From Leptospira neocaledonica (GTDB lineage: Bacteria; Spirochaetota; Leptospiria; Leptospirales; Leptospiraceae), in the NCBI RefSeq assembly GCF_002812205.1, contig NZ_NPEA01000006.1, positions 279,075 through 343,074 on the forward strand: a DNA stretch of 64,000 nucleotides, in the 5' to 3' direction. The notes under the pieces were generated by a model, which saw nothing but the letters and a program-made list of their open reading frames with translations, was not told the DNA's origin and did not search any database. The position numbers were made by a program, and so were the translations under genes. Shown piece by piece: positions 57,470-64,000 of the stretch (positions are counted from its first letter, which is position 1; each line of letters starts with the position of its first letter).

Positions 57470-58555
57470 CTAATAATGTGTCTGAGGAAGAATTCTAGAT
57501 TCCGGTTTTTGGTATGTTGAATCCACCGGATGCCCCGCTGAATCGTCGTATTTTACGATCCGGTCCTTGTTCTCCCAAAGTTTATAATGCATTTCCTCTC
57601 TTGCATTGTCCATGTTCACGAACGCCCAACCCGTTCCGTCTCTTTCATGAAATGGGTCCTGACGATTCATAAAAACAGTCATCTTAGGAATATAATGGGG
57701 AGACTGAGTATAACTTTCCGGATAAGGCCAAGGCCATGCAGTAGACATCAATGCATAAAAGCTTATATTCTTGATCTGGTTATACAAAACTTGGTGAACA
57801 TGTCCGTGAAAAACGGTAACATTATCAAATCTACTCAGAACGGATTGGATCTTCTCCGCATCATCCGTCCAAAAATTCCAAGGCTTATAAATTTTATATA
57901 ACGGTGAATGGGAAAGGACTACTAACGGAGTTCCATTTTTTATATTCTCTAGATCCTTTTTCAACCAAGCAATCTGATCATCACCCACCATAAAAGGAGA
58001 GCCGTTCGGATTATCCAGACGAGCCATCTCATTCATTCTTTCTTCCGGAGTTTTCCAACGTTTGATCCAAGTATCATAGGTTAAGATACTATTTAAGACC
58101 ACGAAGTGAACTCCCTTATGATCGAAGGAATAATTGAGTTTGCTGATCTTATCCTGCCAATAATTTCCCATATCCAAATAATAATCATGCTCTCCGATCA
58201 CAAACTTGACCGGAACTTTCAATTTGGAGAGAAGTTCCATACCATGATCCAACTCTTCTCTCTTGCCCAATTGAGCAAGATCTCCTCCGAATACCACAAA
58301 GTCAGGTCTTGGAAACATCAGGTTCACCGTTTCGATGGCTTTATTTAGACCACTATCAAAATTCCGAACAAAATTAGTTCCTTTAATATGTGTTAGGTGT
58401 GGATCGGATATAAAGGCAAAGGTAAATTTTTCGTGAGTGCCTTTTCCTCTTCCTCCACAGGCAATCTCGACTAAACTCATTGGAACGATACTCGCTGCGA
58501 GTAGCCCCCCGGTTCTGCGCAAAAAATCCTTCCTGCTCAGTTTTCCTTCTTCCAT
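57470..58555 (-). CDS. Exported calcineurin-like metallophosphoesterase
   Basis: 361 residues. The N-terminus MEEGKLSRKDFLRRTGGLLAASIVPM looks like a Tat signal in which the pair is Arg-Lys (SRKDFLRR), then a possible lipid Cys33 (VEIAC). Metal-binding blocks are FAFISDPHLTH (D51, H53), VVFGGDLAQ (D92), VIGEHDYYLD (121-124), VVLSHSPLY and VFHGHVHQVL. The usual GNHD block is GEHD here, seen in a subset of exported enzymes. Substrate unknown: phosphodiester or phosphomonoester. Second gene of the operon, 34 bp after the peroxidase gene. Confidence 0.88.
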   Translation of the reverse strand: MEEGKLSRKDFLRRTGGLLAASIVPMSLVEIACGGRGKGTHEKFTFAFISDPHLTHIKGTNFVRNFDSGLNKAIETVNLMFPRPDFVVFGGDLAQLGKREELDHGMELLSKLKVPVKFVIGEHDYYLDMGNYWQDKISKLNYSFDHKGVHFVVLNSILTYDTWIKRWKTPEERMNEMARLDNPNGSPFMVGDDQIAWLKKDLENIKNGTPLVVLSHSPLYKIYKPWNFWTDDAEKIQSVLSRFDNVTVFHGHVHQVLYNQIKNISFYALMSTAWPWPYPESYTQSPHYIPKMTVFMNRQDPFHERDGTGWAFVNMDNAREEMHYKLWENKDRIVKYDDSAGHPVDSTYQKPESRILPQTHY

Positions 58556-58589
58556 AACTCCCCTCCTTGTCGGAATATTTCCGATCTCC

Positions 58590-59750
58590 TCACTTCGGCA
58601 TGCTAGGCAAAACCGGACTTGTTAAGGATTTCAAAAAAGACACAAGATCCGCTTTCTCTTGGCCGCTCAGTGCCAATGGACGGATACCACTGCTTAAAAA
58701 AGGATTTGCTTCCCCGCCTCTATCATACAAATCGATAACCTGCTCTAGGCTTGTTAAACTTCCGTCATGCATATAAGGAGAAGTTAATGCGATATTTCTG
58801 AGACCGGGGGTCTTAAACGTTCCAAGATCCTCACTGATTCCAGTCACTGCAAATCTACCAAGTTCGGAAGATTCTAGATTCGTAAGTATTTCTTCGTCTG
58901 AAGTCGGACTGTTTTTGGATTCTGCTTTTTTCCGAAGGATCTCCTCTAACTTAGGTTGTATCCTTTTGAACCCGACTCCTAGGTTATGAAATTTATCATC
59001 CGTAAAAATTGCATATGTCTCACCTATCGTGTGGCAATCTTGGCATCTAGCCTTACCCATATATAGGTTCAAACCTCGGATCGCAGATTCGGATAATGCC
59101 TTTTCCTCTTTTCCAAATCTATACCGATCGAAAGGAGAATTTCCGGATATGATTGTTCTTTCGAAAGATGCGATTGCTAAAGCAACATGGTCTATTCGAA
59201 TAGAATCAGGATCGATCCCAAATACGGTTTTGAACTTAGAAGTATACTCAGGATCCGCCTTTACGATTTTTATTAAATCATCATGACTGGATAAACCATG
59301 CTCTACCGGATTTAAGAGAGGATCTTTAGACTGTCCTTCTAAATCGTTTCTTCTTCCGTCCCAAAACTGTGTTTTATAATAGGCAGCATTTAATACTGTG
59401 GGGGCGTTTCTTGTTCCGGTAAGATTTTTAATCCCCCTGGAGACCTTAAGTTTGTCTACAAATGCCTGTTCAGGCTTATGACATGTGGCACACGAAACTG
59501 TTCCATCTGAGCTAAATCGTTTATCCGAATATAATTTTGCGCCTAACGATATTTTATCGCTGGACTGAGGATTGTTTTTAGGAACAGGTAAGTCAGGTAA
59601 CCCTAAAATTCCACTCGGAATATAAGTAAGTTCTGTTAAGTCGGTATCTTTTTTCTTCTGTGAGTCACAACCTACACAATAAAAAATGAATATAAGAAAT
59701 ATATATCCTAGATATTTAGAATCGATTCGCGAAAACATATGAACTTTCAT
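58590..59750 (-). CDS. Di-haem cytochrome c peroxidase (MauG/CcpA family) lipoprotein
   Basis: 386 residues. Signal with lipobox CVGC (Cys28), then ILGLPDLPVPKNNPQSSDKISLGAKLYSDKRFSSDGTVSCATCHKPEQAFVD with the first haem site CATCH (87-91) and the second CQDCH at 236-240 (LNLYMGKARCQDCH). TGTRNAPTVLNAAYYKTQFWDGRRNDLEGQSKDPLLNPVEHG is the conserved family segment. It reduces H2O2 using cytochrome electrons, or oxidises a protein as MauG does. It heads the operon peroxidase-phosphoesterase-cytochrome-lipoprotein and has a clear sigma70-type promoter. Confidence 0.93.
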   Translation of the reverse strand: MKVHMFSRIDSKYLGYIFLIFIFYCVGCDSQKKKDTDLTELTYIPSGILGLPDLPVPKNNPQSSDKISLGAKLYSDKRFSSDGTVSCATCHKPEQAFVDKLKVSRGIKNLTGTRNAPTVLNAAYYKTQFWDGRRNDLEGQSKDPLLNPVEHGLSSHDDLIKIVKADPEYTSKFKTVFGIDPDSIRIDHVALAIASFERTIISGNSPFDRYRFGKEEKALSESAIRGLNLYMGKARCQDCHTIGETYAIFTDDKFHNLGVGFKRIQPKLEEILRKKAESKNSPTSDEEILTNLESSELGRFAVTGISEDLGTFKTPGLRNIALTSPYMHDGSLTSLEQVIDLYDRGGEANPFLSSGIRPLALSGQEKADLVSFLKSLTSPVLPSMPK

Positions 59751-59777
59751 TCGACATCGCCGACAAAATTTTCGCTT

Positions 59778-59806
59778 AGAATAGTTCTATAATTAAAATA
59801 GGTCAA
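59778..59806 (-). promoter_or_regulatory. Promoter of the peroxidase operon
   Basis: On the minus strand TTGACC (59801-59806), exactly 17 bases, then TATTCT (59778-59783), 28 bases before the ATG at 59750. A good sigma70-type promoter. Confidence 0.6.
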
Positions 59807-60103
59807 GGCCCGGAGGTAAAAAAAGTTAAGATTATAAAAATTTTTTACATCTCAATTTGAGAGTAAGTTTCAAAACTCAGTAACAAGCTAAAACATTCGT
59901 TTTATTTAAAGTAGTAATATAACAGAAAAACTACACATTCTTAAAGTATAATATAACTGAAATAAAAATAAGAAATTGGTGCTTATCTTCTTCTTTTGAA
60001 GTTTTTCACGTTATTTTATGTTTGGCGTGCGTTCGGGGAAATTTGAATATTTTAGCGAATTTGGAAATAATTTATTTCATTTCAAAAATGTATATTTGTT
60101 TCA

Positions 60104-60157
60104 TGTTGGTATTCCAACACTATCTGGAAGTGTCTGATGTTGGAGTTCCAACGTCAG
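60104..60157. repeat. Two adjacent dispersed palindromes
   Basis: TGTTGGTATTCCAACA at 60104-60119 and, 14 bp on, a longer one at 60134-60157 whose arms CTGATGTTGGA and TCCAACGTCAG match with one G-T pair. Same family as 5673, 5931 and 6587. Confidence 0.7.
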
Positions 60158-60180
60158 ATTAATAGAATAAGTCGCTACAA

Positions 60181-60194
60181 GTAGGAACTCCTAC
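60181..60194. repeat. Dispersed palindrome, GTAGGA..TCCTAC type
   Basis: GTAGGAACTCCTAC, a sister type of the GTTGGA palindromes, also seen in partial form near 8021, 10606 and 53713. Confidence 0.6.
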
Positions 60195-60327
60195 ATAACA
60201 CTCAGATCACCTTCTCCGTATAAAATACTGGCCTAGTCCCTAAACAATTGCTCACTCCTTCTCTATTTTTCTCAGTTTCCCGGTAAATCTGAAGGCAATT
60301 TCTGTTATTGCAGATATACTATCCGAC

Positions 60328-60939
60328 ATGTCAAACTCAACTGTATTGCAAAAAGAAACCAGCAAAGTGCACCAAGAAGTTATTGAAGCGAACCAGAAAT
60401 ACGTTTCCGAGTTCGGGAAAAAGGGAGAATTGGCACTTCCCCCTGCCAGAAGTTTCACGATCCTAACCTGCATGGATGCACGTTTAGATCCAGCTAAGTA
60501 TGCAGGTCTTTCCGAAGGAGATGCCCACGTTATACGAAACGCAGGAGGAAGAGCGAGTGACGATGCAATCCGATCTCTCATTATCTCCCACAAACTTTTG
60601 GGAACGAAAGAATTTTTCGTGATCCACCATTCTGATTGCGGAATGGCTCTATTCACGGACCAGATCATCCGTAATCTTTTGGAAAAAAGCCTTAAGACCG
60701 CAACTGTTGATTCCAGCGGATGGAAGAACAAAGAAGAATCCGGAGGATCTGATGAAGCAAGGTTTATCTCCTTTCTTACATTCGAGAGCCTAGAAAAAAG
60801 TGTGATAGATGATGTAAAAAGGATCAGAAACCATCCATTGATCCCTAAAGACATTCCTGTTTACGGATATTTTTACGATGTAAGAACCGGAAAACTTGTA
60901 GAAGTGGAAGAAGCGACCAAGATCGGAAGAGCTTCTTGA
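60328..60939 (+). CDS. Beta-class carbonic anhydrase
   Basis: 203 residues. Zinc ligands are in TCMDARLDP (Cys49, Asp51) and the HHSDCGM block (His, Cys near 109), with the Asp-Arg pair conserved as in type I beta-CAs. [38 protein letters not shown] is the typical core. It interconverts CO2 and bicarbonate. TATACT at 60315-60320 lies seven bases before the ATG and no ribosome site is visible, which suggests a leaderless mRNA. Monocistronic, ended by the hairpin at 60956. Confidence 0.93.
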   Translation: MSNSTVLQKETSKVHQEVIEANQKYVSEFGKKGELALPPARSFTILTCMDARLDPAKYAGLSEGDAHVIRNAGGRASDDAIRSLIISHKLLGTKEFFVIHHSDCGMALFTDQIIRNLLEKSLKTATVDSSGWKNKEESGGSDEARFISFLTFESLEKSVIDDVKRIRNHPLIPKDIPVYGYFYDVRTGKLVEVEEATKIGRAS

Positions 60940-60955
60940 TCCTTAAAAAGGGCAG

Positions 60956-61006
60956 CCGGAAGAAAAATTAGATACTTAATTTCTAATATTCTCTTCCGGT
61001 TTTTAT
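60956..61006. terminator. Bidirectional hairpin between carbonic anhydrase and OMP gene
   Basis: CCGGAAGA (60956-60963) pairs with TCTTCCGG (60992-60999), with an inner pair ATTAGA/TCTAAT, then a T-run; converging genes may share it. Confidence 0.75.
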
Positions 61007-61007
61007 T

Positions 61008-62357
61008 TTAGATCCTGATAGAATATCCGAAAGACCAGATAATACTATGTAACGGAATTTTCTGCTCCAAGTGTTTATTCACTAAGGCTTGTTTTACATT
61101 AGGATCCAGTCCGGAATTTTGGATGGAACTTAAGATAAAATCATTCACGAGCCCATAACCTTTGGAAGGATCTATAGTCAATCCGTCATTCGTATTTCCT
61201 GTTAAAGGCCCTACCCAAGTTGCTCCAGGAACTGTTCCGACCGTTTGACCTCCTACAGAATTTGGATAATAATAATTATTATCTATCATGTAAGTATTAG
61301 GCCTGTATACGTCAGTGAGCGAGAAAGAGAACCCCAAATACTTTACGGTTACCTTATAATCAATATTCTTAAATCCGGACCTTCTATCAATATTATCATT
61401 ATAATATTGGTATCCGAAATCGATCCCTGGCTGGATTTTAAAATTTTCAGTGATATCGTATTCATGAAAAACGGAGAACCTATGAAAAGTTGTACCGTTA
61501 AACGCATTCGTAGGATATCCAGACTCCATATCCTTCTCCCCTGCGATACTTGAACCACCGATTCTTTCCGAAGTTACTCTCACATTATAAGTATAAGTCG
61601 GATGAATATACTTTAGTACAGGCAATGCCCAACCGAAGGTAAAAAGTCCCAGAGCAAAACTCGGCTGGTTATTCGCATAATAGATCCAACCTGCATTCCA
61701 ATCTCCTAAACGATTGGTGGACCATTTATAATTAAGAATAGTGGCAAGACCCTCTCTTAATCCGTTAGGTTCTTTTCTCAATCTGTTCGTATTCGGATCT
61801 TCCGCTACCTTCTCCAGGTCAACTCCCGGTCCGTACGGATGTGATTGAAAAACTCCGTCCACATCTCGATTCGTTCTTCCTGTTAAAGGAGAATAGTCCC
61901 TTATGATCAGATTCAAACCTTCCACAGGAGTGGGAATATTTACCATCGTATCTAGGATCAAAGATTTAGGAACTTCAGAATAAGGCAGATCTCCCCTTCT
62001 TGCAAAAGCATTTCCGAATAAGCTGTTCCCGTTGATGAACACATCATTTGTTAAAGATTGAGTCCAAACCAGATCATAATTTCTTTTTTGAGGGATTTGT
62101 TTTTGGTCCTTCAACTCTTGGATATTGTTTTCTGCTTGGACACTTGCAACCTCTGACTTGGAAATCCGGATCGGGATAGAATCCTCCAGACTGAAAATAT
62201 AATATTCTTCCGCTTCTTTCTCCAACTTCAGATTTTTCAGTACTTTCCCGGATTTAAGCTTCACCTCGTCTCCGAAAAGTGGGGCGATCAAAAAGAAGGA
62301 AAACAGCAAAATTGGAAAACTTTGGTAGGTTTTCTGAATCGACCTAAGTACTATCAT
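61008..62357 (-). CDS. Outer-membrane beta-barrel protein under ArsR control
   Basis: 449 residues. Signal peptide to FLIAPLFG (about residue 29), then a small N-terminal domain DEVKLKSGKVLKNLKLEKEAEEYYIFSLEDSIPIRISKSEVASVQ, which resembles the 32040 protein. The rest is a barrel: NYDLVWTQSLTNDVFING, GDWNAGWIYYANNQPSFALGLFTFGWALPV, FRIFSVFHEYDITENFKIQPGIDFGYQYYN-like strands and a C-terminal IIWSFGYSIRI. Family not recognised. It is divergent from an ArsR regulator, and two mirror-image 18-bp operators lie between them, so the regulator probably controls both genes. Confidence 0.75.
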   Translation of the reverse strand: MIVLRSIQKTYQSFPILLFSFFLIAPLFGDEVKLKSGKVLKNLKLEKEAEEYYIFSLEDSIPIRISKSEVASVQAENNIQELKDQKQIPQKRNYDLVWTQSLTNDVFINGNSLFGNAFARRGDLPYSEVPKSLILDTMVNIPTPVEGLNLIIRDYSPLTGRTNRDVDGVFQSHPYGPGVDLEKVAEDPNTNRLRKEPNGLREGLATILNYKWSTNRLGDWNAGWIYYANNQPSFALGLFTFGWALPVLKYIHPTYTYNVRVTSERIGGSSIAGEKDMESGYPTNAFNGTTFHRFSVFHEYDITENFKIQPGIDFGYQYYNDNIDRRSGFKNIDYKVTVKYLGFSFSLTDVYRPNTYMIDNNYYYPNSVGGQTVGTVPGATWVGPLTGNTNDGLTIDPSKGYGLVNDFILSSIQNSGLDPNVKQALVNKHLEQKIPLHSIIWSFGYSIRI

Positions 62358-62424
62358 AGGAGTCTCCTCTGTCCCGTTCGCCGATCTTTTTGGGTTTTAA
62401 AGCAAAACGAGGCAATTCCCATTA

Positions 62425-62442
62425 GTTCAATAATATTTGAAC
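62425..62442. promoter_or_regulatory. Operator 1 of the ArsR regulator
   Basis: GTTCAATAATATTTGAAC, itself a near-palindrome with arms GTTCAA/TTGAAC. It is the exact reverse complement of operator 2, and it is closer to the start of the OMP gene (62357). Confidence 0.7.
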
Positions 62443-62474
62443 TTTAAAACTTAGAAAGTACTTGTCAATCTTTT

Positions 62475-62492
62475 GTTCAAATATTATTGAAC
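62475..62492. promoter_or_regulatory. Operator 2 of the ArsR regulator, overlapping its promoter
   Basis: GTTCAAATATTATTGAAC, reverse complement of operator 1, centres 50 bp apart. It overlaps TATTGA (62485-62490), a -10 candidate 17 bases after TTGTCA (62462-62467), so bound repressor would block the regulator's own promoter. Confidence 0.7.
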
Positions 62493-62522
62493 TTTATAAG
62501 GAGTACTTGGAAAAAAGTTCAG

Positions 62523-62867
62523 ATGTCTAAACAGCCGACTCATCCTAATTTAGATCAGATCGAATTGAACTCCATATTCGAGGCAGTAAGCGATCCGATC
62601 CGAAGGAAAATCTTATTGGACCTATCAGAAAAGGGAGAATCCAATTGTTCCGCCTTCCTAATTTATGCGCCTAAAACAAATCTTTCGTACCATATGGGGA
62701 AATTAAGAGACGCAGGGATGATCTTTACTAGATACGAAGGAACTCAAAGGTTTTCCATCATTCGTAAGGACGATTTGGAAAAAAAATTTCCAGGGTTACT
62801 CGAAACAATTTTAAAAAGTGTAAGGATAGAAAACGATCAAGAAGAAGTTTTCGAGATCCAAGCCTAA
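62523..62867 (+). CDS. ArsR-family winged-helix regulator
   Basis: 114 residues from ATG 62523 (MSKQPTHPNLDQIELNSIF). The winged HTH is typical: FEAVSDPIRRKILLDLSEKGESNCSAFLIYAPKTNLSYHMGKLRDAGMIFTRYEGTQRFSIIRKDDLEKKFPGLLETILKSV. There is only one Cys (NCSAF), no CxC metal-sensing pair, so it probably senses something other than arsenic or zinc. The frame is open upstream to a TTG at 62487 inside operator 2, so the later ATG is the real start. It is divergent from the OMP gene, and most likely represses itself and that gene. Confidence 0.88.
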   Translation: MSKQPTHPNLDQIELNSIFEAVSDPIRRKILLDLSEKGESNCSAFLIYAPKTNLSYHMGKLRDAGMIFTRYEGTQRFSIIRKDDLEKKFPGLLETILKSVRIENDQEEVFEIQA

Positions 62868-62877
62868 AACAAGTAAC

Positions 62878-63834
62878 TTAGCCTTTCATTAATTGCAAGC
62901 CTTGCGCCACGCTGACCACAGGTTTGTATCCTAATTCTTTTTTGGCCTTGTCTATCCGGATAGTACATTCTTTTCCCATAATATCTACCGGAAATCTCAT
63001 CATAGGTGGTTCTTTACGAATTCCGAATATTCTCCAGATTCCCTCCACGATCATCGCCAAAAATCCAGCAAGTTTAGAAGGTACCGAAGCCTGAGGAAGT
63101 ATAATTCCCTGTGTCTGCATCATCTCTGTTAAGAACGTTTTTACAGTTTTATCTTCGTCGTCTGTGATAAAATATATTTGTCCTGGCAAACCTTTAGTCA
63201 GAGCAAGTTCAGTTGCATGGACTAAATTCGGAATACAAGTCACGGAAGTTTTAGCCCTTCCCCCATCCAGCCACATAAATTTTCCTTCGGCCACCATCTT
63301 CTTTAGAACCGGAAGAACAGACGTATCACCAGGACCCCAAACTAACCTTGGTCTTAATACAATCGTCTCGAAGCCCGGTTGATTTGCAGATACTACTCTT
63401 CTTTCTGCCTCTCCTTTTGTGCGACTATAATAGTAAGGAGTTTTTTTAGGATAAGGATAAGTCTCATCGATTTGTACCATATTCTGTCCATGAAACAAAG
63501 CGGCCTCTGTTCCCATATGAATGAATCTTTTCACTCCTGCTTTTTGAGAGGCTTCCAAGAGACGAGTAGTTCCTTCTACATTTCCTTTCCAAAAATCTTG
63601 GTAACTTCCCCAAGGGCCTACAAATGCAGCGCAATGGATCACGATATCTGTTCCGGCCAAATCTTCCGCAGTAATGGATTCTAAACTTCCGCTCACTATC
63701 CCAAAACCTTGTTGGGTTAATGCAGAATCCGTCTTTGCAGACCTGGATAATACCTTTATTTTATGTTTTTCTTTCAGGTGACGAGCAATCGCACCGCCTA
63801 CAAAACCGGAAGCTCCTGTGATGAATAGATTCAT
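62878..63834 (-). CDS. NAD-dependent epimerase/dehydratase (extended SDR)
   Basis: About 318 residues from ATG 63834, preceded by GGAGAGG; the frame also opens at a TTG six codons earlier. The nucleotide site is MNLFITGASGFVGGAIARHL and the active-site YxxxK is in YYYSRTKGEAERR. GLPGQIYFITDDEDKTVKTFLTEMM and the hydrophobic PSKLAGFLAMIVEGIWRIFGI segment are typical of the sterol dehydrogenase/3-beta-HSD-like group. Substrate unknown, perhaps a steroid, lipid or sugar. It converges on the ArsR gene. Confidence 0.88.
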   Translation of the reverse strand: MNLFITGASGFVGGAIARHLKEKHKIKVLSRSAKTDSALTQQGFGIVSGSLESITAEDLAGTDIVIHCAAFVGPWGSYQDFWKGNVEGTTRLLEASQKAGVKRFIHMGTEAALFHGQNMVQIDETYPYPKKTPYYYSRTKGEAERRVVSANQPGFETIVLRPRLVWGPGDTSVLPVLKKMVAEGKFMWLDGGRAKTSVTCIPNLVHATELALTKGLPGQIYFITDDEDKTVKTFLTEMMQTQGIILPQASVPSKLAGFLAMIVEGIWRIFGIRKEPPMMRFPVDIMGKECTIRIDKAKKELGYKPVVSVAQGLQLMKG

Positions 63835-63958
63835 ATCCTCTCCAGAATTCAATTTTCCATTGGAAAGTTTTGGAAGTATACCAGAAAATCCGAAAGTCGT
63901 TGACCTTTAGCGGTTTTAAAAAGAGAATTCTACACATTCTTTTTAGGTGCAGAAGAAT

Positions 63959-64000
63959 ATGGGTCTTTATCAGAAATATTATGTTTTTATTCTATTAAAC
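63959..64000 (+). CDS. Possible start of a gene cut by the right edge
   Basis: ATG 63959 opens a frame MGLYQKYYVFILLN to the edge, with AGAAG just before it. A TTGACC at 63900-63905 may be its -35. Too short for a firm call. Confidence 0.25.
   Translation, partial: MGLYQKYYVFILLN

Larger units (their letters stand above)
59807..60327. other. Intergenic region between the peroxidase operon and carbonic anhydrase
   Basis: Very AT-rich to about 60100 with no gene, then three palindromic elements (60104-60119, 60134-60157, 60181-60194), then about 130 bp leading to the carbonic anhydrase start. No open frame of note on either strand. Confidence 0.5.

Noticed and set aside
59840..59900. Possible Pho-like unit before the peroxidase operon (minus strand ATGTAAA)
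   Set aside because: A single imperfect unit in an AT-rich stretch; the following slots are only A/T runs.

Overview
The window looks like a chromosomal segment of a Leptospira-type spirochaete. It is moderately AT-rich and uses many TTG and GTG starts. It has a Gram-negative envelope gene set (lpxI, lpxB, TolC, an RND pump, AsmA-like protein, OMPs and a TonB system), many lipoproteins with loose spirochaetal lipoboxes, class III cyclase and EAL signalling, and alkane and fatty-acid oxygenases. That assignment is inference from gene content; no rRNA, tRNA, CRISPR array or intact transposase was seen.

Layout. 1-10 kb: the start of an RND pump behind a desaturase, an MBL-fold lipoprotein, an OMP, ruvA, a small retropepsin-like gene bracketed by identical 32-bp repeats, a DUF819 permease, doxX and a rhodanese-like lipoprotein. 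10.7-18.2 kb: sucCD, a TolC protein, an SH3 protein, an FmdB zinc ribbon, then lpxI-lpxB. 18.3-23.7 kb (minus): helicase, TPR lipoprotein and AsmA-like gene in one unit. 23.9-31.9 kb: Nudix, MFS and PepN, then alkB (minus), then an EAL protein.

31.9-48.4 kb is the most interesting part. A small exported protein, a beta-helix lipoprotein, a second lipoprotein, a TonB-dependent receptor with an N-terminal carboxypeptidase-regulatory domain, ExbB-ExbD-ExbD-TonB, an MFS carrier, an OprO/P-like porin, a small lipoprotein and PstSCAB lie in tandem on one strand. Five leaders in this block carry tandem GTAAY half-sites in exact 11-bp phase, the geometry of PhoB boxes. I read the block as one phosphate-starvation regulon that joins a dedicated TonB-powered outer-membrane uptake machine to the periplasmic Pst transporter.

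48.4-56.4 kb: DinB-like and ATP-grasp pair, membrane adenylate cyclase, MBOAT/SGNH acylation pair, and the metQNI methionine transporter. 56.5-59.8 kb (minus): a redox operon of di-haem peroxidase, exported metallophosphoesterase, SoxA-like cytochrome c and lipoprotein. 60.3-64 kb: beta-carbonic anhydrase, an outer-membrane protein divergent from an ArsR regulator with two mirror-image operators between them, and an NAD-dependent epimerase.

Intergenic DNA is sprinkled with short palindromes around GTTGGAATTCCAAC or GTAGGAACTCCTAC, and with GC-rich islands, one family of which occurs in opposite orientations near 10.5 and 29.7 kb.
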